A stretch of 64,000 nt of DNA from Salinibacterium sp. G-O1 (GTDB taxonomy: Bacteria; Actinomycetota; Actinomycetes; Actinomycetales; Microbacteriaceae): contig NZ_JASISV010000002.1 of NCBI RefSeq assembly GCF_030063305.1, positions 372,001 through 436,000 of the forward strand, read 5' to 3'. The translations under genes and the position numbers were made by a program. The notes under the pieces were generated by a model. It was not told the origin of the DNA. It was given only the letters and a program-made list of their open reading frames with translations, and did no database searches. Positions within the stretch are counted from its first letter, which is position 1, and the number at the start of each line of letters is the position of its first letter. Of the stretch, positions 28,601-38,113 are shown in pieces.

Positions 28601-29657
28601 GCTTCGACGGTACCCTCAGCGCAGTCACCGCTCTGCTCGCGAGTCGCAGGATCATCATCAGCAGCACCGACACAGCCAGGGAATAGCCGGCCACCACCAC
28701 GGTTCCCGCCACCTGATTGCCTATCAGCGTCACCGATCCGGTGAAGATGAATCCGATATTCGACGCGAGCAGCCCCAGAAGCACAGCACCCGCACCCCCG
28801 GCTATGAGGTGTGTGCCCACCACGAACCACTGTTGGCGGCGAGAGCTGCTCACCCGTTGAATGGTGAAGATGCACGCCGCACCGCCCGCCATGATGCCGG
28901 CAGCGGCCGCGGACACCGGCGTAAACAGTGGGGCTCCGGCTGTCATGGCGACCAGGCCGCTGATGAGCCCGGCAGCCACCGAGTTGAGCGTGACCGACCT
29001 GTGTCGGATGCGCTGGACGCACAGCCAGCCCACCACGCCCCCACCGGCCCCAATGACACCGTTGGCGACGATCGCGCCGATCGTGTCGTCTACGGCGAAC
29101 TCGGCGCCGGCGAGCCATACGAGCCAGCCCACACTCAAGCCGATCATCCCGACCATTCCGGTGATGCGGCTAACACTCGCCGTCCGAAGACGTGGGCCGC
29201 CGCACAGCAAGACCCCCAGCACAGCGGCGCCCGCGGCGACGTTCACGGGCAGGGAGCCGCCGTGATCGATGGGATTTATGCCCAGGCTCCAGCTCGGCTC
29301 AAACGGGACGAAGGTGCGAATTGCCGTCGGCACGTAAACCAGCAGGCTCCATGAAGCACCGAAGAGCAGAGTAATCACGATGCCGTAGCCATTGGCCCGC
29401 ACGGCGATGGTGGCCAGGTATGACGCAACGCCACCGAGGGCTGCGATGGGAAGGAAGAGGGGCGTCACGACATCCGGGAGCACAACAGGAGCCAGCAGCA
29501 GCCACGACACCATGCCCGTGGCCGCGCAGGACAGCGACAACAACACTGAGCGCGCCCAGGGCGCTGCGGGCAACATCCTCGCGTCGACGACCGCCAGGGA
29601 TACCAGGACGAGCAGGATCGCGAGGATGGATGATGCCGACATGCCCCAGTTGTCCAC
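28569..29657 (-). CDS. Degenerate ammonium-transporter-like membrane protein
   Basis: This 362-residue multi-pass protein is a divergent relative of the adjacent Amt. Two blocks align with Amt: PIDHGGSLPVNVAAGAAVL (about 129-147) with the first pore region, and VVGTHLIAGGAGAVLLG (about 279-295) with the second. The first pore histidine is asparagine (N139), while the second is kept (H283). The Amt start segment MTPGLAFFYGG is absent. It may be a non-transporting or altered-specificity paralogue, and it probably arose by duplication. It lies 92 bases downstream of amt on the same strand and overlaps the DUF2071 gene by 32 bases. Confidence 0.75.
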   Translation of the reverse strand: MDNWGMSASSILAILLVLVSLAVVDARMLPAAPWARSVLLSLSCAATGMVSWLLLAPVVLPDVVTPLFLPIAALGGVASYLATIAVRANGYGIVITLLFGASWSLLVYVPTAIRTFVPFEPSWSLGINPIDHGGSLPVNVAAGAAVLGVLLCGGPRLRTASVSRITGMVGMIGLSVGWLVWLAGAEFAVDDTIGAIVANGVIGAGGGVVGWLCVQRIRHRSVTLNSVAAGLISGLVAMTAGAPLFTPVSAAAAGIMAGGAACIFTIQRVSSSRRQQWFVVGTHLIAGGAGAVLLGLLASNIGFIFTGSVTLIGNQVAGTVVVAGYSLAVSVLLMMILRLASRAVTALRVPSKHDRTDSPARA

Positions 29658-29681
29658 AAACCCCCCTTACACGGACGCACT

Positions 29682-29713
29682 ACGGGGTGCCACTCTGATG
29701 AGAGGCACCCCGT
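29682..29713 (-). terminator. Hairpin downstream of amt
   Basis: A 10-bp perfect stem (GGCACCCCGT/ACGGGGTGCC) with a 12-base loop lies 37 bases after the amt stop. It has no run of T, so it is a weak terminator or an mRNA-stabilising structure. It would reduce read-through from amt into the Amt-like gene. Confidence 0.5.
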
Positions 29714-29749
29714 GGTGAGTTGTTTTCGATTATGCCGTGCTTTGGGCCA

Positions 29750-31018
29750 TTAGACCTTTACTTCGGTGAGAACGTAGCCCTCTTCACCGTGGACAACGGA
29801 GTCGATACCGGCGATCTCGTCCTCGTTCTTGATGCGGAATCCGATCGTCTTCTCGATGGCGTAACCAATCACGAAGGCGAGGACGAAGGAGTACCCGAGA
29901 ACCGAGAATGCTGCGATGGCCTGCACGAGCAGCTGAGTTGCCTCGCCGCTGTAGATGAGCCCGGTGCCGTTGGCGAAGATGCCCAGGTACAGGGTTCCGA
30001 TGAGACCACCGACGAGGTGGATGCCCACAACGTCGAGTGAGTCGTCGAAGCCGAGCTTGAACTTCAGGTCGATGGCAAGCGCACAGACCGCGCCAGCGAT
30101 GAGGCCAAGCACGATGGCCCATCCCGGGGTGAGCGAGCCACAGGCCGGGGTGATCGCGACGAGACCAGCGACGGCCCCCGACGCGGCGCCGACGGATGTG
30201 GGCTTGCCATCCTTGATCCTCTCGACCACGAGCCACGCGAGAAGTGCAGCCGCGGGAGCGACGATCGTGTTCACGAAGGCAAGAGCGGCGGTGTTGTCCG
30301 CTGCGAGCTCCGAGCCGGCGTTGAAGCCGAACCAGCCGAACCAGAGCAGACCGGCGCCGAGCAGAACGAACGGCGGGTTGTGAGGTACGTGGATGCCCTT
30401 GGCGAAGCCAACGCGCTTGCCGAGAACCAGTGCGAGGGCGAGGGCCGCTGCACCAGCGTTGATGTGAACCGCGGTTCCACCGGCGAAGTCGATTGCGCCG
30501 ACACCGAAGATGTCCTGCATTCCGTGGGTAAGCCATCCGCCGTAGGCGAAGCTTCCATCGTCGGCAAGACCGAAGTTGAAGACCCAGCTTGCGACCGGGA
30601 AGTAAACGACTGTCGCCCAGATTCCGGCGAAGATCATCCATGCGCCGAACTTGGCGCGGTCGGCGATGGCGCCGGATACCAATGCCACGGTGATGATGGC
30701 GAAGGTGGCCTGGAAGGCAACGAACGCGAGCGGCGGGAATGCCGCGCCCTCTGGGGTCTCAAGAACGTTTCCTAGGCCCATTGCGCCGGTGTCGATCGAC
30801 CACGGAAAGATTGTGCCTTCAGCGCCGGGAAACGCGATCGCGTAGCCGTAGAGCGCCCAGAGAACGCCGATAAGCCCGATGGCACCGAAGCTCATCATCA
30901 TCATGCTGATGACGCTCTTTGCCTTGACAAGGCCGCCGTAGAAGAACGCCAGGCCCGGTGTCATCAGCAGCACGAGCGCTGCTGCGATCAAAATAAAGGC
31001 TGTGTTGCCCTGATCCAT
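29750..31018 (-). CDS. amt: Ammonium transporter
   Basis: Amt is a trimeric channel that imports ammonium at low concentration. The 422-residue protein has 11 helices in prospect, the MTPGLAFFYGG entry segment (residues 19-29), and both pore histidines: H185 in GGTAVHINAG and H334 in VGIHLVGG. From ATG 31018, preceded by GAGAGAGG, it is normal length. Regulatory partners glnK and glnD, often found downstream of amt, are missing here and replaced by the Amt-like paralogue. Confidence 0.95.
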   Translation of the reverse strand: MDQGNTAFILIAAALVLLMTPGLAFFYGGLVKAKSVISMMMMSFGAIGLIGVLWALYGYAIAFPGAEGTIFPWSIDTGAMGLGNVLETPEGAAFPPLAFVAFQATFAIITVALVSGAIADRAKFGAWMIFAGIWATVVYFPVASWVFNFGLADDGSFAYGGWLTHGMQDIFGVGAIDFAGGTAVHINAGAAALALALVLGKRVGFAKGIHVPHNPPFVLLGAGLLWFGWFGFNAGSELAADNTAALAFVNTIVAPAAALLAWLVVERIKDGKPTSVGAASGAVAGLVAITPACGSLTPGWAIVLGLIAGAVCALAIDLKFKLGFDDSLDVVGIHLVGGLIGTLYLGIFANGTGLIYSGEATQLLVQAIAAFSVLGYSFVLAFVIGYAIEKTIGFRIKNEDEIAGIDSVVHGEEGYVLTEVKV

Positions 31019-31195
31019 TGTGTACCTCTCTCTGTGTTGCGAAGGGTGCACCGTCGGGTCTGCGTATGGGAGGACTCGCCTCAGGCACGAAGACAGTTTG
31101 CCCAAGCGAGGTTTCGCCGGTTGTGTCTGCGCGTTTCGATCGTGTTACGTGGCCATGGCCCGTGTAAACATCGTGTTTCGACGAACCAGCCGAAA

Positions 31196-32215
31196 TCAGT
31201 CGGACTGGTTGGTCAGTGCGATAAGTCGTGAAACCGCGCGAAGGTACTTCTTGCTGTAGCCGCCCGCCAGCATTTCGTCGGAGAAAACACCATCCAGGGG
31301 CGTCCCCTCCGCAGCTATCCGCACCTGTGCGTCATAGAGGCGGTCCACGAAGGCTACGAATCTCAGCGCGTCGGTCTGGTTGGCGAAGGGATGCACATCG
31401 GTGAGCCCAATGGCCGACAGTCCTTCCACGATCTTCACGTAGCGGGACGGATGAACGCTGCCGAGATGGGCAAGCACGTCGTGGAACGAATCGAGGGTCG
31501 TTTCACCGGAGAGTTCCTTCAGCGCTGCCGCGGCATCCGGAACTGACACGGCATGCGCCTCGACGTCGCGTCGCCGATAGTCGAGCCCATCGACCCTGAG
31601 GGTCGTGAACCGTGACGCGAGGGAATCAATCTCGCGAAGGAAGTCCTGCGCGGCGAAGCGACCCTCTCCGAGCGCGTTGGGTGGGGTGTTGGATGTCGCG
31701 GCGATCCTCGTACCCGATGTCGCCAGCTCGTTCAGCAGGCGAGACATCAGCCTCGTGTCGCCCGGATCATCCAGCTCGAACTCGTCGATGCACAGAAGGG
31801 ATGCGCCAGTGAGAAGGGTGACTGCCGGCGCATAGCCGAGCGCTCCAACCAGCGCGGTGTACTCGATGAAGGTGCCGAAGTACTTGCGGCCGGGAGCCGC
31901 ATGCCAGAGCGCCGCCAGAAGATGGGTCTTGCCGACGCCGAATCCGCCATCCAGGTAGATGCCGGGCAGCTCGACCGGGGCTTTCTTCCGCGAGAAGAAC
32001 CCGCCCCCACGACCGGATTGCCACCCGGCAACGAAAGCGCGAATGGCTTCGACCGCGCCCGCCTGCGATGGATAGTCGTCGTCGGGGCGATACGAGTCGA
32101 GGGTGGCGGTGGCGAATTGCCGCGGTGGCACCAGATGGGCGATCATCTCCGCCCCGTCGAGAGTGGGGACGCGGTCAACGAGCCGACCCGGTGAGGTCAC
32201 AGCTTCGGCACTCAT
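31196..32215 (-). CDS. zapE: Cell division ATPase ZapE
   Basis: ZapE is an AFG1-like ATPase that affects Z-ring stability. The 339-residue protein has Walker A in GGFGVGKTHLLAALWH (about residues 93-108), Walker B LLCIDEFELDDPGDT, and the following RLMSRLLNELATSG and ATSNTPPNALGEG segments typical of AFG1/ZapE. ATG 32215 was chosen for the alignment start; a 16-residue longer frame exists. It is divergent from sseA. Confidence 0.9.
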   Translation of the reverse strand: MSAEAVTSPGRLVDRVPTLDGAEMIAHLVPPRQFATATLDSYRPDDDYPSQAGAVEAIRAFVAGWQSGRGGGFFSRKKAPVELPGIYLDGGFGVGKTHLLAALWHAAPGRKYFGTFIEYTALVGALGYAPAVTLLTGASLLCIDEFELDDPGDTRLMSRLLNELATSGTRIAATSNTPPNALGEGRFAAQDFLREIDSLASRFTTLRVDGLDYRRRDVEAHAVSVPDAAAALKELSGETTLDSFHDVLAHLGSVHPSRYVKIVEGLSAIGLTDVHPFANQTDALRFVAFVDRLYDAQVRIAAEGTPLDGVFSDEMLAGGYSKKYLRAVSRLIALTNQSD

Positions 32216-32375
32216 TGGTTCAGCCTCGGTTTGTGTCGAAGTCTTACAACGGCCAAATCTCACAGCGCGTAGATTTGTCGTCAGGGGAATTTCAGCCTAG
32301 CCCGATCGCGACGATGGCTCGATCGCACACTCGGCCGGGCAACTCCCGCCATCATCGCACTACCGGAGGTAGCTC

Positions 32376-33275
32376 ATGTCGGTCCAGAACGATCCCGCCG
32401 AACAATTCGCCCAGTTTGCTCACCCGGAACGCCTGGTCTCCGGCGACTGGCTGGAGGCGCACCTCGGCGATCCGGGACTCGTCGTCGTCGAATCCGACGA
32501 GGATGTGCTGCTCTATGAGACGGGCCACATCGAGGGTGCCGTCAAGATCGACTGGCACACCGACCTCAACGATCCGGTCGTGCGCGACTACATCGACGGC
32601 GAGCAGTTCGCGGCGCTGCTCGGATCCAAAGGCATCTCCCGCGACTCCACCGTCGTGATCTACGGCGACAAGAGCAACTGGTGGGCTGCATACGCACTCT
32701 GGGTGTTCACGCTGTTCGGCCACGAGGATGTTCGGCTGCTTGACGGCGGCCGGGCCAAATGGGAGGCGGACGGACGCGCGTACACGACCGCACCTGAGGC
32801 AGCTGCCACGGTCGAATATCCGGTCGTCCAGCGCGACGACTCACGCATCCGCGCCTATAAGGATGACGTACTCGCCCACTTGGGTAATCCCCTGATCGAC
32901 GTGCGCTCGCCCGAGGAGTTCAGTGGTGAGCGCACGACCGCTCCGGCATACCCGGATGAGGGCGCACTGCGCGCCGGCCATATTCCGAGTGCACAGAGCG
33001 TGCCCTGGGGCAGGGCTGCGGCCGAGGATGGCACGTTTCGACCGATCTCCGAACTCAACGAGATCTACCGGGACGGTGCCGGGCTGGTCGATGGCGATAA
33101 CGTCGTCGCGTACTGCCGCATCGGCGAACGCTCCAGCCACACCTGGTTCGTGCTGACCCACCTGCTCGGTTTCGAGAATGTGCGCAACTACGACGGTTCA
33201 TGGACGGAGTGGGGATCAGCCGTCCGCGTGCCGATCGTGCAGGGTTCCGAGCCCGGCGCTGTGCCTGCTCGCTAA
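32376..33275 (+). CDS. sseA: Thiosulfate sulfurtransferase (two-domain rhodanese)
   Basis: The enzyme moves sulfane sulfur from thiosulfate or a mercaptan donor. The 299-residue protein has two rhodanese domains; the second carries the active cysteine in the loop CRIGERS, the form found in actinobacterial CysA-type sulfurtransferases. The first domain keeps the fold but lacks a cysteine at the matching site. A CGGAGG ribosome site precedes the ATG. The sufE homologue follows after 9 bases, suggesting a joint sulfur-transfer role. Confidence 0.93.
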   Translation: MSVQNDPAEQFAQFAHPERLVSGDWLEAHLGDPGLVVVESDEDVLLYETGHIEGAVKIDWHTDLNDPVVRDYIDGEQFAALLGSKGISRDSTVVIYGDKSNWWAAYALWVFTLFGHEDVRLLDGGRAKWEADGRAYTTAPEAAATVEYPVVQRDDSRIRAYKDDVLAHLGNPLIDVRSPEEFSGERTTAPAYPDEGALRAGHIPSAQSVPWGRAAAEDGTFRPISELNEIYRDGAGLVDGDNVVAYCRIGERSSHTWFVLTHLLGFENVRNYDGSWTEWGSAVRVPIVQGSEPGAVPAR

Positions 33276-33278
33276 ACT
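33273..33278 (+). promoter_or_regulatory. Leaderless-type -10 box for the SufE gene
   Basis: TAAACT overlaps the sseA stop and ends six bases before the GTG of the SufE gene. Only an internal promoter would use it; the gene may also be read from sseA. No -35 is evident. Confidence 0.4.
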
Positions 33279-33284
33279 TAACCA

Positions 33285-33722
33285 GTGACGAACGACACAC
33301 TGCCCGAGCCGCTAGCCGAGATCCGCGACGACTTTCTGGCACTCGAGATGAAAACCAGGCTGCAGCTGTTGCTTGAGTTCTCGAACGAGTTGCCCGAGTT
33401 GCCCGCTCGTTATGCAGACCACCCTGACCTGCTGGAGCGGGTCGTTGAGTGTCAGTCGCCCGTCTTCATCTTCGTCGAGGTGGATGACAGCAGCACCGTG
33501 CACATGTTCGCAACGGCTCCACCCGAATCCCCCACGACGCGCGGCTTCGCCTCGATCCTCGTGCAGGGTCTCAGCGGGTTGAGCGCCGCCGAGGTACTCG
33601 CTGTGCCTGACGACTACCCGAACTCGATCGGCCTCACCGCTGCGGTCAGCCCGCTGCGCATCAGGGGCATGACCGGGATGCTGGCTCGCGTCAAACGTCA
33701 GATTCGCGCGAAGGCTGCCTGA
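33285..33722 (+). CDS. sufE: SufE family sulfur acceptor
   Basis: SufE takes sulfur from a cysteine desulfurase or sulfurtransferase on one conserved cysteine. In this 145-residue protein the cysteine is in VVECQSPVF, near residue 51. No SUF cluster is in the window, so the sseA-sufE pair may serve other sulfur pathways. The start is GTG. Its last 32 bases overlap the serine hydrolase gene, which is convergent. Confidence 0.9.
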   Translation: MTNDTLPEPLAEIRDDFLALEMKTRLQLLLEFSNELPELPARYADHPDLLERVVECQSPVFIFVEVDDSSTVHMFATAPPESPTTRGFASILVQGLSGLSAAEVLAVPDDYPNSIGLTAAVSPLRIRGMTGMLARVKRQIRAKAA

Positions 33723-34905
33723 GACTTTCGGTTTCGAGATTCTGCAGCCATCTCCTGATGGCCGAGTTCCAGCGATCCGGATCGTAATTCCAGAGTCGCG
33801 TGTGACGCGCGGTATCGAATTCCTCGTACGTGACGATGTCAGGTCTGGCCGCCGCGAGGGCCTGGGAGGCCGTGGCCGGAATGAGTCCGTCGTCGACACT
33901 GTGAAACAGCAGGATGGGCAGGTCGAGTTCGCGGGCCCGCGCAACCAGATCGAGTCGTCTCAGGTCGACGGGTTGCGCCTGACCGGTGATGCGTCTCGAC
34001 CACGAGTGTGTCACCAGGCCCATCATGCCCAACCGAACCAGCCGCGGCAGACGGTGAGCTGCGCCCTGGAAATGCAGGGCGGTAATCCAGTCGACTACGG
34101 GAGATTCGAGCACGAGCCCGGTGACTCGACTCGCGAAAGATGACCGTGTCGCGAACTGGAGTACCGTCGCGCCGCCCATCGACCATCCCATGAGAACAAT
34201 CTGCTCGGCTCCACGCGAGACCGCGAATTGCACAGCGGATTCGACGTCCTTCCACTCGGCATCGCCGAGCGAATAGCGGTTGTCACCGGTGGCTGGGGCG
34301 TCCCCGTCGTTGCGATACGACACCAGCAGCGAGTTGTAGCCCGCATCGCGGAACACCGGAACGGCCCTCAGCGCCTCTTCGCGGCGCACCGCACGACCGT
34401 GGACACCAATGACCCAGCGCGTCGACGGTTCGGCAGCGGGGATGAGCCAGGCGGGAGCCGCGCCCAACTCGGTCTGGATCTCGACCTCATCCCACTCGTC
34501 ACTGACGTCTGCCGGCCTCAGAAAGAACCACCCACTGACCCGGGCCCGAGTGACACCCTCGAGCGAACCGCGGTCCACCCCGAGGAGTTGCCGCGTCACT
34601 GATCGCCCCGAGAACGTGACAATATCGCCGACGCGGGCATGGCCGGCGTCCCCGGAGAACCACATGCTGTACAGGCCTGGGGTGAAAGCGTCGATGGACC
34701 GCGACAGCGTAATGGTGTCGTCGTCATAGTCGAGGATCCGAAGGTCTTCCTCGCGCTTCCTGGGCGGGGTCAGTACCGTGCGCGCGAAATACACCGCGAG
34801 CACGCTCCCGGAAATCGCCGTCGCCGCGATGACGCCCCCGACCGTGATGGCGATGACCGCCAGGCTTCGAGCCGCAGTGGAACTAGGGTGCTCGTGCCTG
34901 GTCAT
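33691..34905 (-). CDS. Membrane-anchored alpha/beta hydrolase
   Basis: The 404-residue protein has one N-terminal helix (about residues 14-38) with no cleavable-signal pattern, then a globular domain. The nucleophile elbow is GWSMGG; the acidic residue is probably in HSVDDGLIP and the histidine in TARHTRLWN, in the right order. The substrate is unknown. I chose ATG 34905; an adjacent ATG at 34908 is equally possible, both after AGGAG. It is divergent from the DUF3000 gene. Confidence 0.82.
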   Translation of the reverse strand: MTRHEHPSSTAARSLAVIAITVGGVIAATAISGSVLAVYFARTVLTPPRKREEDLRILDYDDDTITLSRSIDAFTPGLYSMWFSGDAGHARVGDIVTFSGRSVTRQLLGVDRGSLEGVTRARVSGWFFLRPADVSDEWDEVEIQTELGAAPAWLIPAAEPSTRWVIGVHGRAVRREEALRAVPVFRDAGYNSLLVSYRNDGDAPATGDNRYSLGDAEWKDVESAVQFAVSRGAEQIVLMGWSMGGATVLQFATRSSFASRVTGLVLESPVVDWITALHFQGAAHRLPRLVRLGMMGLVTHSWSRRITGQAQPVDLRRLDLVARARELDLPILLFHSVDDGLIPATASQALAAARPDIVTYEEFDTARHTRLWNYDPDRWNSAIRRWLQNLETESLRQPSRESDV

Positions 34906-34973
34906 CATGCTCCTGGTATGGCTATGGCTGGTGCACCCCGGCGTGCCTAGGTCGGGATCGCTTGAAGGAAGCC

Positions 34974-34979
34974 TAATCT
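34974..34979 (+). promoter_or_regulatory. Leaderless-type -10 box for the DUF3000 gene
   Basis: TAATCT is followed by exactly six bases and then the GTG at 34986. There is no ribosome site, so the message is probably leaderless. Confidence 0.55.
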
Positions 34980-34985
34980 TCACTC

Positions 34986-35582
34986 GTGTCAGACACGCCC
35001 CCAGCGCCGCAGCTCCCCCCAGCTTTCGCCGCCGCCACCGCCTCGATGAGAGCCGCGACGACCCGCGATGAGTTGACAGTCTCGGAGATTCCCGCCCCCG
35101 GATCACTGGCTCCATGGTCACTTGCGCTCGCCGCAGACGTCACCCCGGCCTTGCACGGCAGCGATTCCGAACTGGGAACCGGCCGATTCGTTCTGCTCTA
35201 CGACCCCGAGTCGCCAGAAGCCTGGGGTGGGCAGTTCAGGGTGATCTGTTTTGCGCAGGCTCCGCTCGAGACTGAGATGGGTGTTGACCCGTTCCTGGCC
35301 GATGTCGCCTGGTCGTGGCTCGTTGATGCGCTCGACACTCGAGGCGCGAAGTACACCTCCGCCAGCGGGACCGCCACGCGAATCCTGTCCACCGGATTCG
35401 GCGAGCTGGAATCACAGGGAGACGGTGCACAGATCGAGCTTCGAGCCTCGTGGACACCCGATGATCACGACATTGCCGCTCATGTGGAAGGCTGGGGTGA
35501 GTTGTTGTGCATGCTTGCTGGCCTGCCGCCGACGATCGAGGGAGTAAGTCTGTTGTCTGCACGCCGGGTTCGACGTGAGTAG
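34986..35582 (+). CDS. DUF3000 family protein
   Basis: The 198-residue protein matches the actinobacterial DUF3000 pattern: a WSLALAADV segment, GRFVLLYDPE, and a long VDPFLADVAWSWL helix, and it is almost always next to a ribonuclease D gene, as here. No catalytic motif is known. It overlaps rnd by eight bases. Confidence 0.88.
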   Translation: MSDTPPAPQLPPAFAAATASMRAATTRDELTVSEIPAPGSLAPWSLALAADVTPALHGSDSELGTGRFVLLYDPESPEAWGGQFRVICFAQAPLETEMGVDPFLADVAWSWLVDALDTRGAKYTSASGTATRILSTGFGELESQGDGAQIELRASWTPDDHDIAAHVEGWGELLCMLAGLPPTIEGVSLLSARRVRRE

Positions 35583-36843
35583 CGCGAACGATAGCGCCGC
35601 AGCTGAAGCAGCTGCGACGATTCCCGACGAGCCGAAACAGGCCGCCCACGTGGAGGTCGATGTCATCGACACCCGCGAGGAGTATCTCGCCGCCGTCGAC
35701 GCAATCGCCGCGGGAACCGGGCCCATCGCGATCGACGCTGAACGGGCATCCGGCTATCGCTACTCGCAACGCGCATACCTGATCCAGATTTTCCGGCGCG
35801 GTGCTGGCACCTTCCTGTTCGATCCGCCAGCAATCGGCTCCTTCAGCGAACTCAATGACGTCATCGCTGGTGAGGAATGGATCCTGCACGCAGCGAGCCA
35901 GGACCTGACGTGTCTTCGGGAGGTCGGCCTCAACCCCACCCGCCTGTTCGACACCGAACTGGCCGCTCGCCTGGCGGGACTCCCCCGCGTCGGGCTCGGC
36001 GCAGTCGTAGAAGATCTGCTGGGCATCCATCTCGCCAAGGAGCACTCCGCGGCTGACTGGTCGACCCGGCCACTTCCCCAGAGCTGGTTGGTCTACGCAG
36101 CGCTCGATGTCGAGTTGCTCGTCGATCTGCGCGAAGAGCTCGCGAACGTTCTCGAGCGCGATGGCAAGACCGGCATCGCCGACGAAGAGTTCTCGTCAGT
36201 GCTCTCTCGAGACTTCGTGATCGTGCGCCACGAGCCCTGGAGGCGCCTGAGCGGCGTTCACGCCATCCGCGGCGGGCGCAATCTGGCTATCGCCCGCGAG
36301 CTGTGGCAGGCCCGAGATGCGTACGCGCGCGAAATCGACACGGCTCCGGGCCGGCTCGTGCCGGACTCCGCCCTGGTCGCAGCGGCAAGGATGCTGCCAG
36401 AGACCAAACGCGACCTCGCTGCGCTCAAGGAATTCACTGGTCGCGCCAGCCGTTCTCAGATCGATCGCTGGTGGAATGCCATCCAGGCCGGTATGGCGAG
36501 CGACGACCTGCCTGTTCTGAGGGTCGCGAGCGACGTTCTGCCTCCCCCGCGGGTGTGGAGCGACAAGAACCCTGAGGCCGACAAGCGGCTGAAGACCGCG
36601 CGGGCCCGGATAACCGAGTTGGCGACCGAGATGTCGATTCCCGTCGAAAACATGCTCACGCCTGACCTGCTCCGGCGAGTGTCATGGAATCCTCCCACTC
36701 CCGCCGACCAGACAGCTATTACCGAAGCCCTCACGGCCCTCGGTGCGCGGGCCTGGCAAATTGACGCAACATCACAGGTAATCGCCGATGCGTTTGTGGA
36801 AGCCAGCCAAACGCCTGAGCAGACGACCGAACCTGCATCGTAG
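35575..36843 (+). CDS. rnd: Ribonuclease D-like 3'-5' exonuclease with HRDC domain
   Basis: RNase D trims the 3' ends of tRNA and other RNAs. The 422-residue protein has a DEDD exonuclease core (first acidic pair in IAIDAERASG, second in HAASQDLTCL, third with tyrosine in WLVYAALDVELL) and HRDC-type helices near residues 225-300. The third motif, YAALDVE, keeps Y and D as in the DEDDy family. The GTG start at 35575 overlaps the DUF3000 stop, so the two are coupled. Confidence 0.92.
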   Translation: MSSANDSAAAEAAATIPDEPKQAAHVEVDVIDTREEYLAAVDAIAAGTGPIAIDAERASGYRYSQRAYLIQIFRRGAGTFLFDPPAIGSFSELNDVIAGEEWILHAASQDLTCLREVGLNPTRLFDTELAARLAGLPRVGLGAVVEDLLGIHLAKEHSAADWSTRPLPQSWLVYAALDVELLVDLREELANVLERDGKTGIADEEFSSVLSRDFVIVRHEPWRRLSGVHAIRGGRNLAIARELWQARDAYAREIDTAPGRLVPDSALVAAARMLPETKRDLAALKEFTGRASRSQIDRWWNAIQAGMASDDLPVLRVASDVLPPPRVWSDKNPEADKRLKTARARITELATEMSIPVENMLTPDLLRRVSWNPPTPADQTAITEALTALGARAWQIDATSQVIADAFVEASQTPEQTTEPAS

Positions 36844-36857
36844 GAACAGTCAAAGGA

Positions 36858-36886
36858 TTCGACTGGAGTTTCCGCGAGCCTAGGAT
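36858..36886 (+). promoter_or_regulatory. Predicted promoter for fadA-fadB
   Basis: TTCGAC at 36858-36863 and TAGGAT at 36881-36886 are separated by 17 bases, upstream of the GTG at 36917. The leader would be about 25 bases and includes the GTGGAGG ribosome site. Confidence 0.55.
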
Positions 36887-36916
36887 CGATTACGACCTAA
36901 GGAAAGTGGAGGCATC

Positions 36917-38113
36917 GTGGCCAAGCAAGCTGAAGTTGTATTCGTCGACGGAGTGAGAACTCCGTTCGGCCGAGCAGGCGAAAAGGGCATGTTCTGGAAC
37001 ACCCGGGCAGATGACCTTGTCGTTAAGGCAATGATCGGCCTGATCGATCGCAACCCCTCGATTCCCAAGGATCGCTACGACGATGTCGCCATTGCTGCCT
37101 CAACGCAGCAGGGCGATCAGGGCCTCACGATTGGCCGCACCGCGGCGCTGCTGTCCGGTCTGCCGAAGACTGTGCCTGGCTTCGCCATCGACCGCATGTG
37201 CGCCGGCGGCATGACCTCGGTCACCGCCATCGCCGGTGGCATCGCGTTCGGCGCCTACGACATCGGGATCGCCGGCGGAGTGGAGCACATGGGGCATCAC
37301 CCGATGGGTTCAGGGGCAGATCCGAACCCTCGGTTCCTTTCCGAGAAGCTCGTGAGCAGCGAGGCACTCAACATGGGCAACACCGCTGAGCGCATCCACG
37401 ATCGATTCCCACATTTGACCAAGGAGCGAGCCGATCGTTACGCCTTCGCCAGCCAGCAGAAGGCATTCGCAGCCTACGAGAATGGCAAGCTGCAGCCCGA
37501 TCTGATCCCCGTTGCTATCCGGAGTGAATCGGGATGGGGTCTGGCCACTCGCGATGAGGCGCTCAGGCCAGAGACCACCATGGAGGGTCTGTCCACTCTC
37601 CGCACGCCCTTCCGCCCGCACGGTCGCGTCACCGCCGGCAACTCCTCCGGACTCAACGACGGCGCCACCGCCAGCATCATCGCCAGTGCCGACGCCGCCA
37701 AGGAGTTCGGCCTGAAGCCCAAGATGCGCATGGTGAGCTTCGCCTTTGCCGGCGTCGAGCCGGACATCATGGGCATCGGGCCCGTGCCGTCCACGGAGAA
37801 GGCTCTGCGCAAGGCCGGCCTGACCATCAACGACATCGGCCTCTTCGAACTGAACGAGGCATTCGCCGTCCAGGTGCTGTCACTGCTCGACCACTTCGGA
37901 ATCGACGACGACGACCCCAGGGTCAACCAGTGGGGCGGCGCCATCGCGATGGGACACCCGCTCGCGTCATCCGGCGTTCGGCTCATGATTCAGCTCGCTG
38001 CCCAGTTCGCGGAGCACCCCGAGGTGCGTTACGGCCTCACCGCCATGTGCGTCGGTCTCGGCCAGGGTGGATCCGTCATCTGGGAGAACCCGAACTACAA
38101 GGGGAAGAAGTAA
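36917..38113 (+). CDS. fadA: Acetyl-CoA C-acyltransferase (beta-oxidation thiolase)
   Basis: The thiolase cleaves 3-ketoacyl-CoA. The 398-residue protein has the catalytic cysteine C95 in DRMCAGGMTS, the GHPLASSG histidine motif near residue 350 and the C-terminal cysteine in CVGLGQGGS. The GTG start has GTGGAGG upstream. The gene overlaps fadB by one base (TAATG), so the pair encodes both subunits of the fatty acid oxidation complex. Confidence 0.95.
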   Translation: MAKQAEVVFVDGVRTPFGRAGEKGMFWNTRADDLVVKAMIGLIDRNPSIPKDRYDDVAIAASTQQGDQGLTIGRTAALLSGLPKTVPGFAIDRMCAGGMTSVTAIAGGIAFGAYDIGIAGGVEHMGHHPMGSGADPNPRFLSEKLVSSEALNMGNTAERIHDRFPHLTKERADRYAFASQQKAFAAYENGKLQPDLIPVAIRSESGWGLATRDEALRPETTMEGLSTLRTPFRPHGRVTAGNSSGLNDGATASIIASADAAKEFGLKPKMRMVSFAFAGVEPDIMGIGPVPSTEKALRKAGLTINDIGLFELNEAFAVQVLSLLDHFGIDDDDPRVNQWGGAIAMGHPLASSGVRLMIQLAAQFAEHPEVRYGLTAMCVGLGQGGSVIWENPNYKGKK

